The notes: generated by a model from the letters alone, not told the origin. Shown: positions 55,128 to 64,000, counted from the stretch's first letter. The stretch is DNA of 64,000 bases from CAZQIC01 sp964593555 (GCA_964593555.1 CAZQIC010000007.1:10464-74463), one strand, 5' to 3'. Numbers and translations are program-made.

Positions 55128-55298
55128 ATGAAAAACAAATTTGAAATTTTTAAAAAAATCGGATTTCACTATTGTAAAAAAGATATGGAGAAGATTACTG
55201 GACAAATGTTCATGCCATTTATGCCGATGCCAAGAATCACACCCTCCATCGGCCATCTCAATATGACCAATTCAGAACCCCAGTTAGTCCCTGGATAG
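55128..55298 (+). CDS. Small ORF of 56 codons, Met/Pro-rich, unknown function
   Basis: Starts MKNKFEIFKKIGFHYCKKD and continues with MFMPFMPMPRITPS, ending QLVPG. One Cys, eight Met (the start included). No signal peptide or known motif. The start lies 18 nt after the -7 box of a regulon promoter of the same exact layout as those of three neighbouring genes, which is the main argument that it is expressed. The Met-rich centre might bind copper, or it may be a peptide precursor. Too short for standard gene callers. Rest of the 55049-55423 gap holds promoter copies B and D. Confidence 0.4.
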   Translation: MKNKFEIFKKIGFHYCKKDMEKITGQMFMPFMPMPRITPSIGHLNMTNSEPQLVPG

Positions 55299-55336
55299 CC
55301 AGTGAAAATGATTAAAACAAACCTTTTCAACTCTCA

Positions 55337-55398
55337 ATTAGAAATCCAATTTTTACATCTTTTAACTTACTTTACTCTTCGAGTTTCCAATAGTTTTA
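55337..55398 (+). promoter_or_regulatory. Regulon promoter, copy D (522-aa cargo)
   Basis: Element ATTAGAAATCCAATTTTT (55337-55354), 15 of 18 matches to the exact copies, 12 bp, TTACT (55367-55371), 19 bp, TAGTTTTA (55391-55398), then 25 nt to the ATG at 55424. Spacing is the same as in A, B and C. Confidence 0.6.
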
Positions 55399-55423
55399 GC
55401 CATATTAATTAAATCCATACGTT

Positions 55424-56992
55424 ATGTTAAAAAACATACTTTACTCTTTCATTCTTTTACCATTCATTACTAATGCTCAATCTACCTCTTTAAAAAAGTG
55501 TTTTGGAGGGACAAATGCCGATGTTGCCTTTCACTCAGTAAAAACATCGAATGGCCATATTGCATTAGCCGGTTATTCATCGTCATCAAATGGAGATACT
55601 CCCATAAATTATGGAGGTACTGATTTTACGTTTTTAATTATCGACACCTCAGGGACTGTTATTTCCACAAAAAATTATGGAAGCAGTGGAAGTGATGCAG
55701 CATACTCACTTACAGAATGCAGGGACAATGGGTTTGCTATTATTGGTGTTTCCGATAAGGCAGACTCTAACGTTACACTTAACAAAGGGCAATTTGATAT
55801 TTGGATTGTTAAAACTGACGCTCAAGGAAATTTATTATGGGAAAAATCCTTCGGAGGCTCTTCCTCCGAACACGGTTATGGTATTTTACAAACACGCGAT
55901 AACGGTTTTCTTCTTGCAGGAAAAACTAATTCTTCTGATGGGGATGTAACGTCAAACCATGGCGCATCAGATGGCTGGTTAATAAAAACGGATTCCATTG
56001 GAAATCTTTTATGGGAAAAAACCTATGGTGGTACGTTAAGTGATGGTTTTTATTCAATAACGCTATGCAGCAACAATGACATATTGGTATGTGGGCATTC
56101 AGCATCCTCTAATGGTAATTTAACGTTTAATAACGGAGCAGAAGATTTATGGGTAATGAGACTTGATAGTGTCGGAACTGTATTATGGTCTAAATCCTTT
56201 GGAGGAACACAATATGAAGGAGGGGAATCAATTGTTGAGACATCAAGTGGTGATATCGTTGTTATTGGAGCAACCGACTCGAACAATGGAGATGTTACCG
56301 GCAGTCATGGATTAACAGACTCGTGGTTGATAAAACTAAATGCGACCGGTAATTTGAAATGGAAAAAATGTTTTGGCGGAACATTGTTTGACTATTCCTC
56401 CTCTATAATCGAAACTGAGGATAAAAAGTATTTATTTTGCGGGCAAGCAAGATCAAACAACGGAGACCTAAATGGTAATTCTATTTTTGGCCTTGAGGAC
56501 TATTGGGTTGTTAAAACTGATACCAACGGGGCAATTATTTGGCAAAAAAATTACGGAGGGACTGGACCAGACTATGCAAACAGTATTATATCCCTTGGCG
56601 ATGATAAGTATGTTGTTGTTGGTAACACCACATCAAATAACAATGATGTTTCCGGAAATCACAGTGCTGACAATGATGCATGGGTTTTGATCGTAAAAGA
56701 CCAAGCTAATACCACTTCTATTAATTCATACTCGGCGAAAACTAAAGTTTACTATACTGCATATCCTAATCCGGCTAACACAACTTTTTATCTTGATCTG
56801 CAAAGTGCATTCAGCTCAGAGCTATCTCTTATTCTCTATAACAACCTAGGTGAAAGAGTTATCGTTAAAGACAAAGTGATCGCAGGTGATCGTTTGGTAA
56901 TTGATGTTTCACATATTCCTGCGGGGATATACTACTTAGAAATAAATGACACTAACAATACCGGTATAAGTAGAATTATAGTTCAAAAATAG
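55424..56992 (+). CDS. Secreted seven-repeat propeller-like protein with T9SS type A domain (522 aa)
   Basis: Signal peptide (1-18), then seven repeats of about 55 residues (about 25-420) with G.(T/A)SS.NGDV...HG..D.WLIK..(S/D)..G and .FGG...(E/D)....I..T.D.G, similar to delta-60 or T9SS surface propeller repeats. The C-terminus is a type A sorting domain (AYPNPANTTFYLDL, LYNNLGERVIV, IPAGIYYLEI, ending RIIVQK). Driven by regulon promoter D. Likely exported to the surface; ligand unknown. Confidence 0.83.
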   Translation: MLKNILYSFILLPFITNAQSTSLKKCFGGTNADVAFHSVKTSNGHIALAGYSSSSNGDTPINYGGTDFTFLIIDTSGTVISTKNYGSSGSDAAYSLTECRDNGFAIIGVSDKADSNVTLNKGQFDIWIVKTDAQGNLLWEKSFGGSSSEHGYGILQTRDNGFLLAGKTNSSDGDVTSNHGASDGWLIKTDSIGNLLWEKTYGGTLSDGFYSITLCSNNDILVCGHSASSNGNLTFNNGAEDLWVMRLDSVGTVLWSKSFGGTQYEGGESIVETSSGDIVVIGATDSNNGDVTGSHGLTDSWLIKLNATGNLKWKKCFGGTLFDYSSSIIETEDKKYLFCGQARSNNGDLNGNSIFGLEDYWVVKTDTNGAIIWQKNYGGTGPDYANSIISLGDDKYVVVGNTTSNNNDVSGNHSADNDAWVLIVKDQANTTSINSYSAKTKVYYTAYPNPANTTFYLDLQSAFSSELSLILYNNLGERVIVKDKVIAGDRLVIDVSHIPAGIYYLEINDTNNTGISRIIVQK

Positions 56993-57140
56993 ATTTTCAC
57001 ACTCGTATTAAAAATTAATTTACTCGTTTAGAAAACAAATTTTTGGCCAAATAATATTGACGTCTCGCAGAAAGAGATTCCATTTTCAGTACCCAAAAAA
57101 AGTTTCATATATCTTTTCCAACATGCGTTTTGGATTTCAT

Positions 57141-57202
57141 TTTAGAAATACAATTTATAGTTATATAAAATTAGAATTAACTTTTTATGTGTGCCAATTT
57201 TA
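57141..57202 (+). promoter_or_regulatory. Regulon promoter, copy C (207-aa cargo)
   Basis: Exact 18-mer TTTAGAAATACAATTTAT (57141-57158), 12 bp, TTAGA (57171-57175), 19 bp, CAATTTTA (57195-57202), then 19 nt to the ATG at 57222. Third exact copy of the 18-mer. Confidence 0.65.
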
Positions 57203-57221
57203 AACTCAAATACTAAAACCA

Positions 57222-57845
57222 ATGAGAACACTGCATACTATTTTACTTATGATTTCTTTCCGTTTATTAGTATTAGCCCAGACAGGGATAGTATTAGATT
57301 ATCCTAACGGAGGAGAAACTTTACCTTCAGGCATTGCTGACACTATTAGATGGACTGATTTTCCGAGCCAGGCAAACACAACAGTTAACTTATTCTATTC
57401 AACGAATGGAGGCAGCACGTGGGCCACGATTAAAAACAAAGTCCCCAATACCGGTATGTATGCGTGGGCCATACCTAATACCGCATCAGCACAATGCAGA
57501 GTAAAAGTAACAACCAATTACGGAGCCTTTGCGACAGATATGAGCGACAATGATTTTACAATTACCGGTGGTGCAACATCAATTGTACCACCCGATATAA
57601 ACGGTAATTTTCATGTGCATTTCAATGCAAACTCCAAAGAAATTATAATAAAAAGCCTGTCCATTCAGGAATCCCCATACACCCTTTATTTATACAACCT
57701 GCTTGGGGATTTTATTTTCTCAGTAGAAAACCAAGGCAATTCATCCTTTTACATACCTGATATAACGTATGGTATCTACATAATAAAAATTGACCAGACT
57801 AGATCTTTTCCATACATACAAAAAATACAATTAACAGATAAATAA
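57222..57845 (+). CDS. Small secreted Ig-like (Kre9/KNH-type) protein with T9SS type A-like C-terminus (207 aa)
   Basis: Signal peptide (1-20, ending LAQ), then an Ig-like domain of the Ser-Thr-rich/KNH type (about 22-120: YPNGGETLPSGIADTIRW, STNGGSTW, YAWAIPN, SAQCRVKV), a linker, and a type A-like sorting region (LYLYNLLGDFIFSV, ITYGIYIIKI). Regulon promoter C precedes it. Likely a surface protein. Convergent with the CHAT gene; no clear terminator in the 133-bp gap. Confidence 0.8.
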   Translation: MRTLHTILLMISFRLLVLAQTGIVLDYPNGGETLPSGIADTIRWTDFPSQANTTVNLFYSTNGGSTWATIKNKVPNTGMYAWAIPNTASAQCRVKVTTNYGAFATDMSDNDFTITGGATSIVPPDINGNFHVHFNANSKEIIIKSLSIQESPYTLYLYNLLGDFIFSVENQGNSSFYIPDITYGIYIIKIDQTRSFPYIQKIQLTDK

Positions 57846-57978
57846 AACTAAAGCGTGCAGAAATACAATCAACACAAATTTTTAATAAAAAATGAAGCCA
57901 AAGAAAAAAATCAGAAGAATTAACATCGGATAATTTTATTACAAGTACATATAAGTTATACTTAAAAGTTCTTTATAC

Positions 57979-60894
57979 CTAATTTCCCATCAACACAAAC
58001 GCTCCCCAATAATTGGGCTGAGGATATTTTAATTTGAGCTGCTTTTGCGCTTTAAGAAAAGCATCCTGTTTGTTTCCGGAGACAGCAAAGTTTTTATAAA
58101 AATTTGTCATCAGGTCAACAGTAGCATTATCACTCACGGTCCATAAACTCATAATAACAGATTTAGCACCAGCAACCAGGAACGAACGCTGTAAGCCATA
58201 AACACCCTCTCCAACTTTCACATCTCCTAAACCTGTTTCACAAGCACTCAGTACAACAAGTTCGGTATTTTCCAATGACATGTTCATTGCTTCATAAGCA
58301 GTTAATACACCATTGTTGCTAGACTGGTGGTCGCTTTTTCCTGCAAATGCATCTTCTGCACCCGCCAATAAAATTCCTGAACGATGAAGTGGATTTTCTT
58401 TGGCTTTTGATGTTTCGATACCCAATACTTTTTCAGCATCGGGATTTCGTATTGCAGGTAAAAAGAAACCATGCGTTGCAATATGTAAAATTTCGGAGGA
58501 AGTTGATTTTACATTCTCCTCATTGGCATTTAATTCTAAATATGTTTTTGTTTTATATCCGGCTGCTTTTAAGATCTTCTCAATGTTCTCTACTTCTTTT
58601 TTTGTTCCCGGCAGTTCACTGATCTTTCCATTTGTTCCGTATTTAGGATAACCGTACAATGAGGCTGTCTTTTTTATGTTCGCCTTTTTATCGGCAGCAA
58701 GTTTCACTTTTAACACTTCTTTTGAATTTCCTACCAGCACGATAATTTTCGTGTCTATTAAATATTTGCCGGATGGATCTTTAATCGTGTTAAGACTGAT
58801 CTGATTGTACACACCATCAGGAGAAATATACAATGTTTTTTTTCCTTTTGTTAGTTGATCTATTCCACTCCAGAACTGGAGATAAGTATCTTCTGCATCA
58901 ACTAGTTTTTTTATTCCTGCCCTATATGATTTTATATATGTTGTTTCAAGGTCATTTCCATTTTTTAACAAAACAAATTTTGGTTCGTTGATCGTGGTTT
59001 TATCAATTACCAAGGCGGCGTAATAAACAGAATCAACAAAAACTCTTTTGAATTTTCTAAACTGAACTATTTCAACTATTGCTTCGTCTGGTTTCAGTGA
59101 TTGAACCAACTCCTTAAATGACACATGATGTTTAACCACGTCACTGCCAAATATTTCTGATTCGGAAGACAACTCCTTCTCCAATTTATTAGTCATCGTT
59201 TCCAACGAATCAAGATTTATTTTTTCTTCGACGAGTTCATCTTTAGAAAGCGTGTATAAACGAGCCAGATTTTCTTTTTGATCCAGCCATTGGCTGTATT
59301 TTTTTTGCAAGCCCTCATTACCGCTTGCCATAATTTGCTGCCTCACCTTATTTGATGAATTTAATAAAAGTGCCTTGGTTCTTATTTGCGTATCATACAT
59401 CAATGCGATCATTTCCGGGTACGCAGACCCTGCCTCCATGCAAAAAGAATTAAACCTGTTTAGTCTTGGCGACATCTTGGCCCAGAATTTACTTTTTTCA
59501 CTCTCACTCATTGGAGCAAAATAAGCATCAATGTATCCTAATGTTGCTGCAATAACTTTTTTATAACTCTCCTTCGCTTCCTGCATATTATTTTTCTGCC
59601 ATTCAAAAATCGCATGATCCTCGAGACTGTTTATATACTCCGGATGATTTTCTCCTAATATTTTTTTTCTCACCTCCAATGCCTTCGCAAGCAAGGGCGC
59701 AGCTTCATCTAAACGGTTGTTTATCCTGCAATAATTCCCAAGGTCACTAATTGTAGAAGCATAAGAAGGATGTTGCTCACCCAATTTGTTTTTATAAATT
59801 CCTGTTGCTTCTTTTAAAAGATCTTCTACTTTTTCATTTTTCCCCATATCCATATATAAAGTAGCAAGGCCTCTTTTTAAATGAGCGTAATCAGGATGTC
59901 CTTTACCCAGTTTTTTCTCTTTCATTCGAATGGCATCCAGGTAAACTTTTTCAGCCTCATCATATTTGGCCATGCCTTGATATAAATGAGCAAGATTTAT
60001 TGTAAGCTTAACATAATTGCTTGAACTTTCTTTCAAATTTAATTTAGCCACTTCCAGGCACTCCTTGATTAGCTTTTCCGCCTCTTCATTTCTTCCTACT
60101 GCCTGAAAAAGCATCGCCTGATTATTGAGAGCAATTGCATAGGGCAAGGACTTTTTTCCAGGCTTCTCTGCACTCATTGCAACCGATTCCACAATTAACT
60201 TCTCTGCATCATTATAACGGCCCATATCTTTATACAATACCGCCTTATTATTTATTGATGCGCTATGATCCTCTTCTCCCTTATTGTATTTTCCCCTAAT
60301 AGAAAGGGAAAGGTCCGTTAACGAATCTGCTTTGTTATATCGGCCTGTTGAATGATACAATAGAGCCAGGTTACTTGCAGGCCGAGCAAATTCAGGTGTG
60401 CCATCCTTTTGCAGTTTTTTATAAATCATCATTGATCGTGTAAAAGCAAGTTCGGCTGACGTATATTTACCACTTGCAAAAAGCATTTCGCCGGTCATGT
60501 TCAAGTCCCTGGCTTTTTCTTCAAGATCAATATTGTCAATATTAGGAACTTCATCTTTTTTAATATTCTTTGCGCCTTTAGCTGTTTCAAGCCCTTCTAA
60601 TACGAGAGCCTTATGCTTATCGGCCTTTTCTTTAGTTTCAAATAATCCGGCATTGTCCGTAAATGAAATTGCATAATTAAAATCTGCGGCATCATAATCT
60701 TTTCTAAATGTGTCGAAATTATTCTTAACCCTGCTCTTGACCTTATCTGCTACTTTATTTTTCAATTTAATAGCATCGTCGTTTCCTATCTTATTGTCTA
60801 CTGTATTATTGATTTTATCTTTTAATTTCCCGGGGAGTTGTGCAAAGGAAATTGACGAGACCAAAACAAAACCTATAAATCCTATATTTTTCAT
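57979..60894 (-). CDS. Secreted TPR-CHAT protein, caspase-like protease fold (971 aa)
   Basis: Signal peptide (1-18, ending SFAQ). An N-terminal Lys-rich helical part (about 20-65) is followed by about ten TPR-like repeats (about 130-460: A..NLA.LY...G.Y..A, EKLIKECLEVAK), a helical linker, and a C-terminal CHAT domain (about 660-971). The caspase-type dyad is His808 (ILHIATHGFF) and Cys885 (LVVLSACETGLGD), both present, so the protease could be active. The ending NYWGAFVLMGN is typical. It is followed 5' by an odd stem-loop at 60910. A relic of another CHAT 3' end is at 52829. Target unknown. Confidence 0.9.
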   Translation of the reverse strand: MKNIGFIGFVLVSSISFAQLPGKLKDKINNTVDNKIGNDDAIKLKNKVADKVKSRVKNNFDTFRKDYDAADFNYAISFTDNAGLFETKEKADKHKALVLEGLETAKGAKNIKKDEVPNIDNIDLEEKARDLNMTGEMLFASGKYTSAELAFTRSMMIYKKLQKDGTPEFARPASNLALLYHSTGRYNKADSLTDLSLSIRGKYNKGEEDHSASINNKAVLYKDMGRYNDAEKLIVESVAMSAEKPGKKSLPYAIALNNQAMLFQAVGRNEEAEKLIKECLEVAKLNLKESSSNYVKLTINLAHLYQGMAKYDEAEKVYLDAIRMKEKKLGKGHPDYAHLKRGLATLYMDMGKNEKVEDLLKEATGIYKNKLGEQHPSYASTISDLGNYCRINNRLDEAAPLLAKALEVRKKILGENHPEYINSLEDHAIFEWQKNNMQEAKESYKKVIAATLGYIDAYFAPMSESEKSKFWAKMSPRLNRFNSFCMEAGSAYPEMIALMYDTQIRTKALLLNSSNKVRQQIMASGNEGLQKKYSQWLDQKENLARLYTLSKDELVEEKINLDSLETMTNKLEKELSSESEIFGSDVVKHHVSFKELVQSLKPDEAIVEIVQFRKFKRVFVDSVYYAALVIDKTTINEPKFVLLKNGNDLETTYIKSYRAGIKKLVDAEDTYLQFWSGIDQLTKGKKTLYISPDGVYNQISLNTIKDPSGKYLIDTKIIVLVGNSKEVLKVKLAADKKANIKKTASLYGYPKYGTNGKISELPGTKKEVENIEKILKAAGYKTKTYLELNANEENVKSTSSEILHIATHGFFLPAIRNPDAEKVLGIETSKAKENPLHRSGILLAGAEDAFAGKSDHQSSNNGVLTAYEAMNMSLENTELVVLSACETGLGDVKVGEGVYGLQRSFLVAGAKSVIMSLWTVSDNATVDLMTNFYKNFAVSGNKQDAFLKAQKQLKLKYPQPNYWGAFVLMGN

Positions 60895-60909
60895 TTTTAA
60901 AATAATTAT

Positions 60910-60945
60910 GCCCTATAAATATAGCAAAAGCTATACTTGTAGGGC
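60910..60945. terminator. Two-tier stem-loop between the CHAT gene and the 969-aa adhesin
   Basis: Outer stem GCCCTA/TAGGGC (60910-60915, 60940-60945) and inner stem TATAGC-AAAA-GCTATA (60920-60935), separated by internal loops. It is 72 nt after the adhesin stop and 15 nt before the CHAT start on the minus strand. It could be the adhesin's terminator or part of the CHAT promoter (a TAGCTTTTG stretch lies in it and a TTTG at 60953-60950 upstream). I cannot tell which. Confidence 0.4.
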
Positions 60946-61017
60946 ACAACAAAATTTCAGGGCAATGCAGCTAAGATTCCGAAAAAGCAAAAGTTTACCT
61001 AGCTTAAAGGATCGTTC

Positions 61018-63927
61018 TTACTTTAATAGTATAAGATGGCCGGTCTCCTCCACTTTATTTCCCTGCGAGCAGGCTGAAGAATAAACTATCCGATACACAT
61101 ACACATCCTGCATTGCCATTTCTCCCTCTACTTTTCCTTCCCAGGCATTATCAATATTGCTTGATTCAAAAATTTTATTTCCCCAGCGGTCAAATATTTT
61201 CATATTGAATGAATAAATATCATTTCCATAAGCCTTAAATTTTTCATTGATATTGTCGCCGTCAGGTGTAAATGTATTTGGAATAAAAAGCGATCTTTCA
61301 TCAAAGCACGTTTGAATATTTATAGTTAGCGAATCCATTCCTTCACAACCACCTGCAGTTTTTACCGTAACATAATATGTCGTTGTTTCTTCCGGACTAG
61401 CGACAGGGCTTGCACAATCAGTACAACTTAAACCACTTGATGGTATCCATGAATACGAAACCCCTGGAGAAGAATTTATCAACGTACTAGCGCCCAACAT
61501 AATCGTTTGATCAGGACCTGCATCAACTGAAGCACTTGCACCGCTCACTACTATATAGTCAAGTTGCTCCAGTGTATCGGCGCCACAGAAACTCATGAGA
61601 ATAAGTGCAACTGCATAGGAGCCCGGGATATTATATTCAATTCCCTGCGGATTTTTTGTTACTGATGTTGAAGGATTTCCGCCCGGGAAAAACCATTGAT
61701 ACGTTGCTGTTGTTGTATCACACAAGCTGCTTAAGTCATTAAAATTCACTTTAGTTCCGCAATTCACCTGAGTAGCATCTGAACCAAAATTTGCTTCTAC
61801 CGGCTCTATACCGCCACAAGTGTTTGAACAAAGCTTCGCAATAATCGCATCATTTACTCCACCCATTACCGATTGATATGCGCCCGGTGTCACTGGAAAA
61901 GGACCCGGTGTAGAACCTACTACATATATATAACCAGCATCAACTGCGATATGTCCGCCGGAATTTGCGTCGTCATGTCCCAGATCTCCAAGAAAACCAC
62001 TACAAATAAGGCTTCCACTGCCGTCAAACTTTGTTACATAAAAATCTTCGTCGCCACCAAAATAGGTTTGATACGCACAGGATGTAACAGGAAAATCAGG
62101 ACTATATGTATCACCAAAAAAATAAATATCATCATTACCATCAATGGCAACACCGAATCCTTCATCAATATTAACACCGCCAAAATACGTTGACCAAAGC
62201 CTGTTACCTGTTGAAGAAAATTTTATAAAAAAGGAATCAAAGATTCCGTTGTTAACTAATTGATATGCTCCCGGAGACACAGGAAAATCAAGTGAGTTTG
62301 TCCAACCAGTAAAAACAATATTATTAGAACCATCTACATCAACGCCCGAACCATAATCAGTACCCGATCCGCCATAATATGTGGCCCAAAGTTGATTACC
62401 TGCAGCATCAAATTTTACGACATATCCATCATCTCCCAGTGATAATGCGGCCTGGAAGCAACCTGCCGTTGAAGGAAAATCTGCTGCATCGGTATTTCCT
62501 ACTGCAATAATATTACCTGGGCCATCAAAGGTAATACCATACCCCAACTCACGGCCAGATCCACCAAGATATGTTGCCCATGAGAGAGTACCTGCACCGC
62601 TGAATTTTGCAACGTATGCATCAGAAGTTCCTCCTCCAAATGTATTTTGAAATGCTCCTGCAGAACACGGAAAATCGTTCGACTTTGTATTTCCTGTTAT
62701 CACAAAATCTCCTGCTGCATTGCACGCAATATCATAACCTACACCGCCCTCATCTGCGCTACCACCAATGAACGTACACCAAAGCCTCGCTCCTGCTGCA
62801 TCCAGCTTTAATAAATACGCATCATAAGTTCCGTTCTTTGCAACCTGGTATGCTCCCGCAGAAATTGGGAAATTTGGAGAGTTAGTATATCCTGTTACTC
62901 CAATATTACTGGAACCATCACAAATAATTCCGTAAGCCAGTTCGTATTGACTGCCGCCAAAATATGTTGCCCAAACTCGGTTGCCGTTGGCATCCATTTT
63001 CAAAACAAAAATATCCATTGCCCCTGCAAAGTTCGATTGAAATGCACCCGGGCTTGTTGGAAAACCTGTACCCACTGCGCGTCCTGATACTACAGCATTT
63101 CCAGAACCATCAATTGCAATATCATCTCCACGTTCAAATTTGGTTCCGCCATAGTATGTCACCCATGGATCTATGATCAGCGAAAATGCTGAGTTCAAAG
63201 TTCCCAGTTCAAAGTTCAACGTTGTGCCGTCTAATTTGTATCCTGCTTTTACATCAACAATTTTTCCGTTAATATTTTGATATACTTTTGGCATTGACTC
63301 CACTATTTCTCCAACTGAAGTAGCAATTTTTAATTCGCCATTTAAAAGAGAAATATTAACAGCACCATCATATTTTAATTTAATATCGTCGGGGTTTCCA
63401 CCTCTCTTCACAACAATATCATATTTAATTCCCTCTGCTTTGCCACCATAAAAAACCACATCTATGTTGGGATAAATATTTTCATAAACCACTTTTGTAT
63501 ACCCACTCACATTCAGTATTCCATCCTTACAATGGCCGTAATAATAATTAGTGTATCCGCCTGTTTTATCGTAAGCTTTTTCATTCGTTGTATTATTCAT
63601 TCCCTCAAAATCCAAATCAATACGATGCCCCGTGACTCCTGAAAATAGTTCTTCTTCACCTGTCGCATCCACATCAATGTTCTTCATGCGCGACAATACA
63701 ACACTGAAACCATTCTTTCTCAAATATATTTCTTTGCCTCCTCCCGATCCATAAAACAAAACATCTGATCGCAAATTACCATCCATATCTGTCAACTGTC
63801 CTTTGTTCTCAACAAACTCAATAAGATTTTCCGATATAGATTTATTTTGGTGGAGCGAATTTGAAGCGGAACTAAAAGCTGCTGAAAAAACTGTAAAGCA
63901 AATCAACAATTGAACTTTAATAGACAT
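61018..63927 (-). CDS. T9SS type B protein: DUF7948-like, SBBP repeats, PKD, CHU_C, no SprB (969 aa)
   Basis: Fifth DUF7948/SBBP protein of the window. Parts: signal peptide (1-22); DUF7948-like domain (about 35-250, FVENKGQLTDMDGN); about eight SBBP repeats (about 255-690); PKD domain (about 705-790, FFPGGNPSTS); an Ig-like segment (DAGPDQTIMLG, CTDCASP); and type B sorting domain (LFIPNTFTPDGDNINEKF, ending GHLILLK). It lacks SprB repeats, unlike the other four. Single-gene unit; the remaining 63928-64000 is AT-rich upstream sequence in which I see no clear promoter. Confidence 0.9.
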   Translation of the reverse strand: MSIKVQLLICFTVFSAAFSSASNSLHQNKSISENLIEFVENKGQLTDMDGNLRSDVLFYGSGGGKEIYLRKNGFSVVLSRMKNIDVDATGEEELFSGVTGHRIDLDFEGMNNTTNEKAYDKTGGYTNYYYGHCKDGILNVSGYTKVVYENIYPNIDVVFYGGKAEGIKYDIVVKRGGNPDDIKLKYDGAVNISLLNGELKIATSVGEIVESMPKVYQNINGKIVDVKAGYKLDGTTLNFELGTLNSAFSLIIDPWVTYYGGTKFERGDDIAIDGSGNAVVSGRAVGTGFPTSPGAFQSNFAGAMDIFVLKMDANGNRVWATYFGGSQYELAYGIICDGSSNIGVTGYTNSPNFPISAGAYQVAKNGTYDAYLLKLDAAGARLWCTFIGGSADEGGVGYDIACNAAGDFVITGNTKSNDFPCSAGAFQNTFGGGTSDAYVAKFSGAGTLSWATYLGGSGRELGYGITFDGPGNIIAVGNTDAADFPSTAGCFQAALSLGDDGYVVKFDAAGNQLWATYYGGSGTDYGSGVDVDGSNNIVFTGWTNSLDFPVSPGAYQLVNNGIFDSFFIKFSSTGNRLWSTYFGGVNIDEGFGVAIDGNDDIYFFGDTYSPDFPVTSCAYQTYFGGDEDFYVTKFDGSGSLICSGFLGDLGHDDANSGGHIAVDAGYIYVVGSTPGPFPVTPGAYQSVMGGVNDAIIAKLCSNTCGGIEPVEANFGSDATQVNCGTKVNFNDLSSLCDTTTATYQWFFPGGNPSTSVTKNPQGIEYNIPGSYAVALILMSFCGADTLEQLDYIVVSGASASVDAGPDQTIMLGASTLINSSPGVSYSWIPSSGLSCTDCASPVASPEETTTYYVTVKTAGGCEGMDSLTINIQTCFDERSLFIPNTFTPDGDNINEKFKAYGNDIYSFNMKIFDRWGNKIFESSNIDNAWEGKVEGEMAMQDVYVYRIVYSSACSQGNKVEETGHLILLK

Positions 63928-64000
63928 GTATTTTATGGGTATTATATTAGGTGGGTTCTAAAAATTCACTTTTAGAGATTTGACTAAAAATCGGAGAACC

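Noticed and set aside
57856..57873. Further partial copy of the regulon element (AGAAATACAAT exact at 57859-57869)
   Set aside because: Nothing matching TTACT or a -7 box follows at the fixed distances, and no plus-strand gene starts downstream.

Overview
This is an AT-rich window from a gliding or surface-active member of the Bacteroidota. The evidence is gldH, a PorP/SprF protein, eight large secreted proteins ending in type B (gliding-motility, CHU_C-like) type IX secretion (T9SS) domains, several type A T9SS cargoes, Bacteroidota-style promoters (TTTG/TTACT about 24 bp before TAnnTTTG) and almost no Shine-Dalgarno sites. The sequence does not fix the family; a Chitinophagales/Sphingobacteriales-like organism is my guess. 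I see no tRNA, rRNA, CRISPR array, intact IS or prophage.

Layout. 1-1.2 kb: pgk. 1.3-27.6 kb: an adhesin and cargo island on the minus strand. Giant proteins (DUF7948-like N-terminus, SBBP propeller repeats, six SprB repeats, PKD, CTD) sit in operons with smaller propeller-type cargoes, with a beta-helix protein between them. Two ~510-aa helical proteins of unknown function lie on the plus strand, and an orphan lanthipeptide-type precursor lies at 22.2 kb. 29.3-34.2 kb: housekeeping genes holB-like, ricT-like, gldH, gltX, folB. 34.2-39.6 kb: more T9SS cargo. 40.3-43.4 kb: a tight four-gene operon with a nucleotidyltransferase-like protein, a TIGR04222 membrane protein with a Gly/Ser/Cys tail, a DUF692/MNIO enzyme and a small partner. 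This is the best candidate for a RiPP-like modification system. 43.4-48.6 kb: a T9SS regulatory and cargo cluster with an ECF sigma factor, a membrane anti-sigma-like protein carrying SprB and CTD-like domains outside the membrane, two cargoes and PorP/SprF. 48.8-52.3 kb: a probable copper locus (HYC_CC_PP-like protein, TonB receptor, two HMA proteins), then a gamma-carbonic anhydrase. 52.8-57.9 kb: a CHAT-gene relic, a second lanthipeptide-type precursor, a third ~505-aa helical protein, a small ORF and two T9SS cargoes. 58-64 kb: a secreted TPR-CHAT protein and a fifth SBBP giant.

Main observations beyond gene calling. (1) Four promoters at 52.9-57.2 kb share one layout: an 18-bp element TTTAGAAATACAATTTAT, 12 bp, TTACT/TTAGA, 19 bp, then a -7 box, 18-25 nt before the start codon. 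A diverged fifth copy precedes the 1610-aa adhesin. Together they define a small regulon that joins a RiPP-like precursor, a 56-codon ORF and T9SS cargoes. (2) Both lanthipeptide-type precursors are convergent with a member of the ~510-aa helical family. (3) The MNIO/TIGR04222 operon includes an NTase-like protein with an altered catalytic motif. (4) A sigma/anti-sigma pair whose anti-sigma carries T9SS cargo-type domains suggests cargo sensing.
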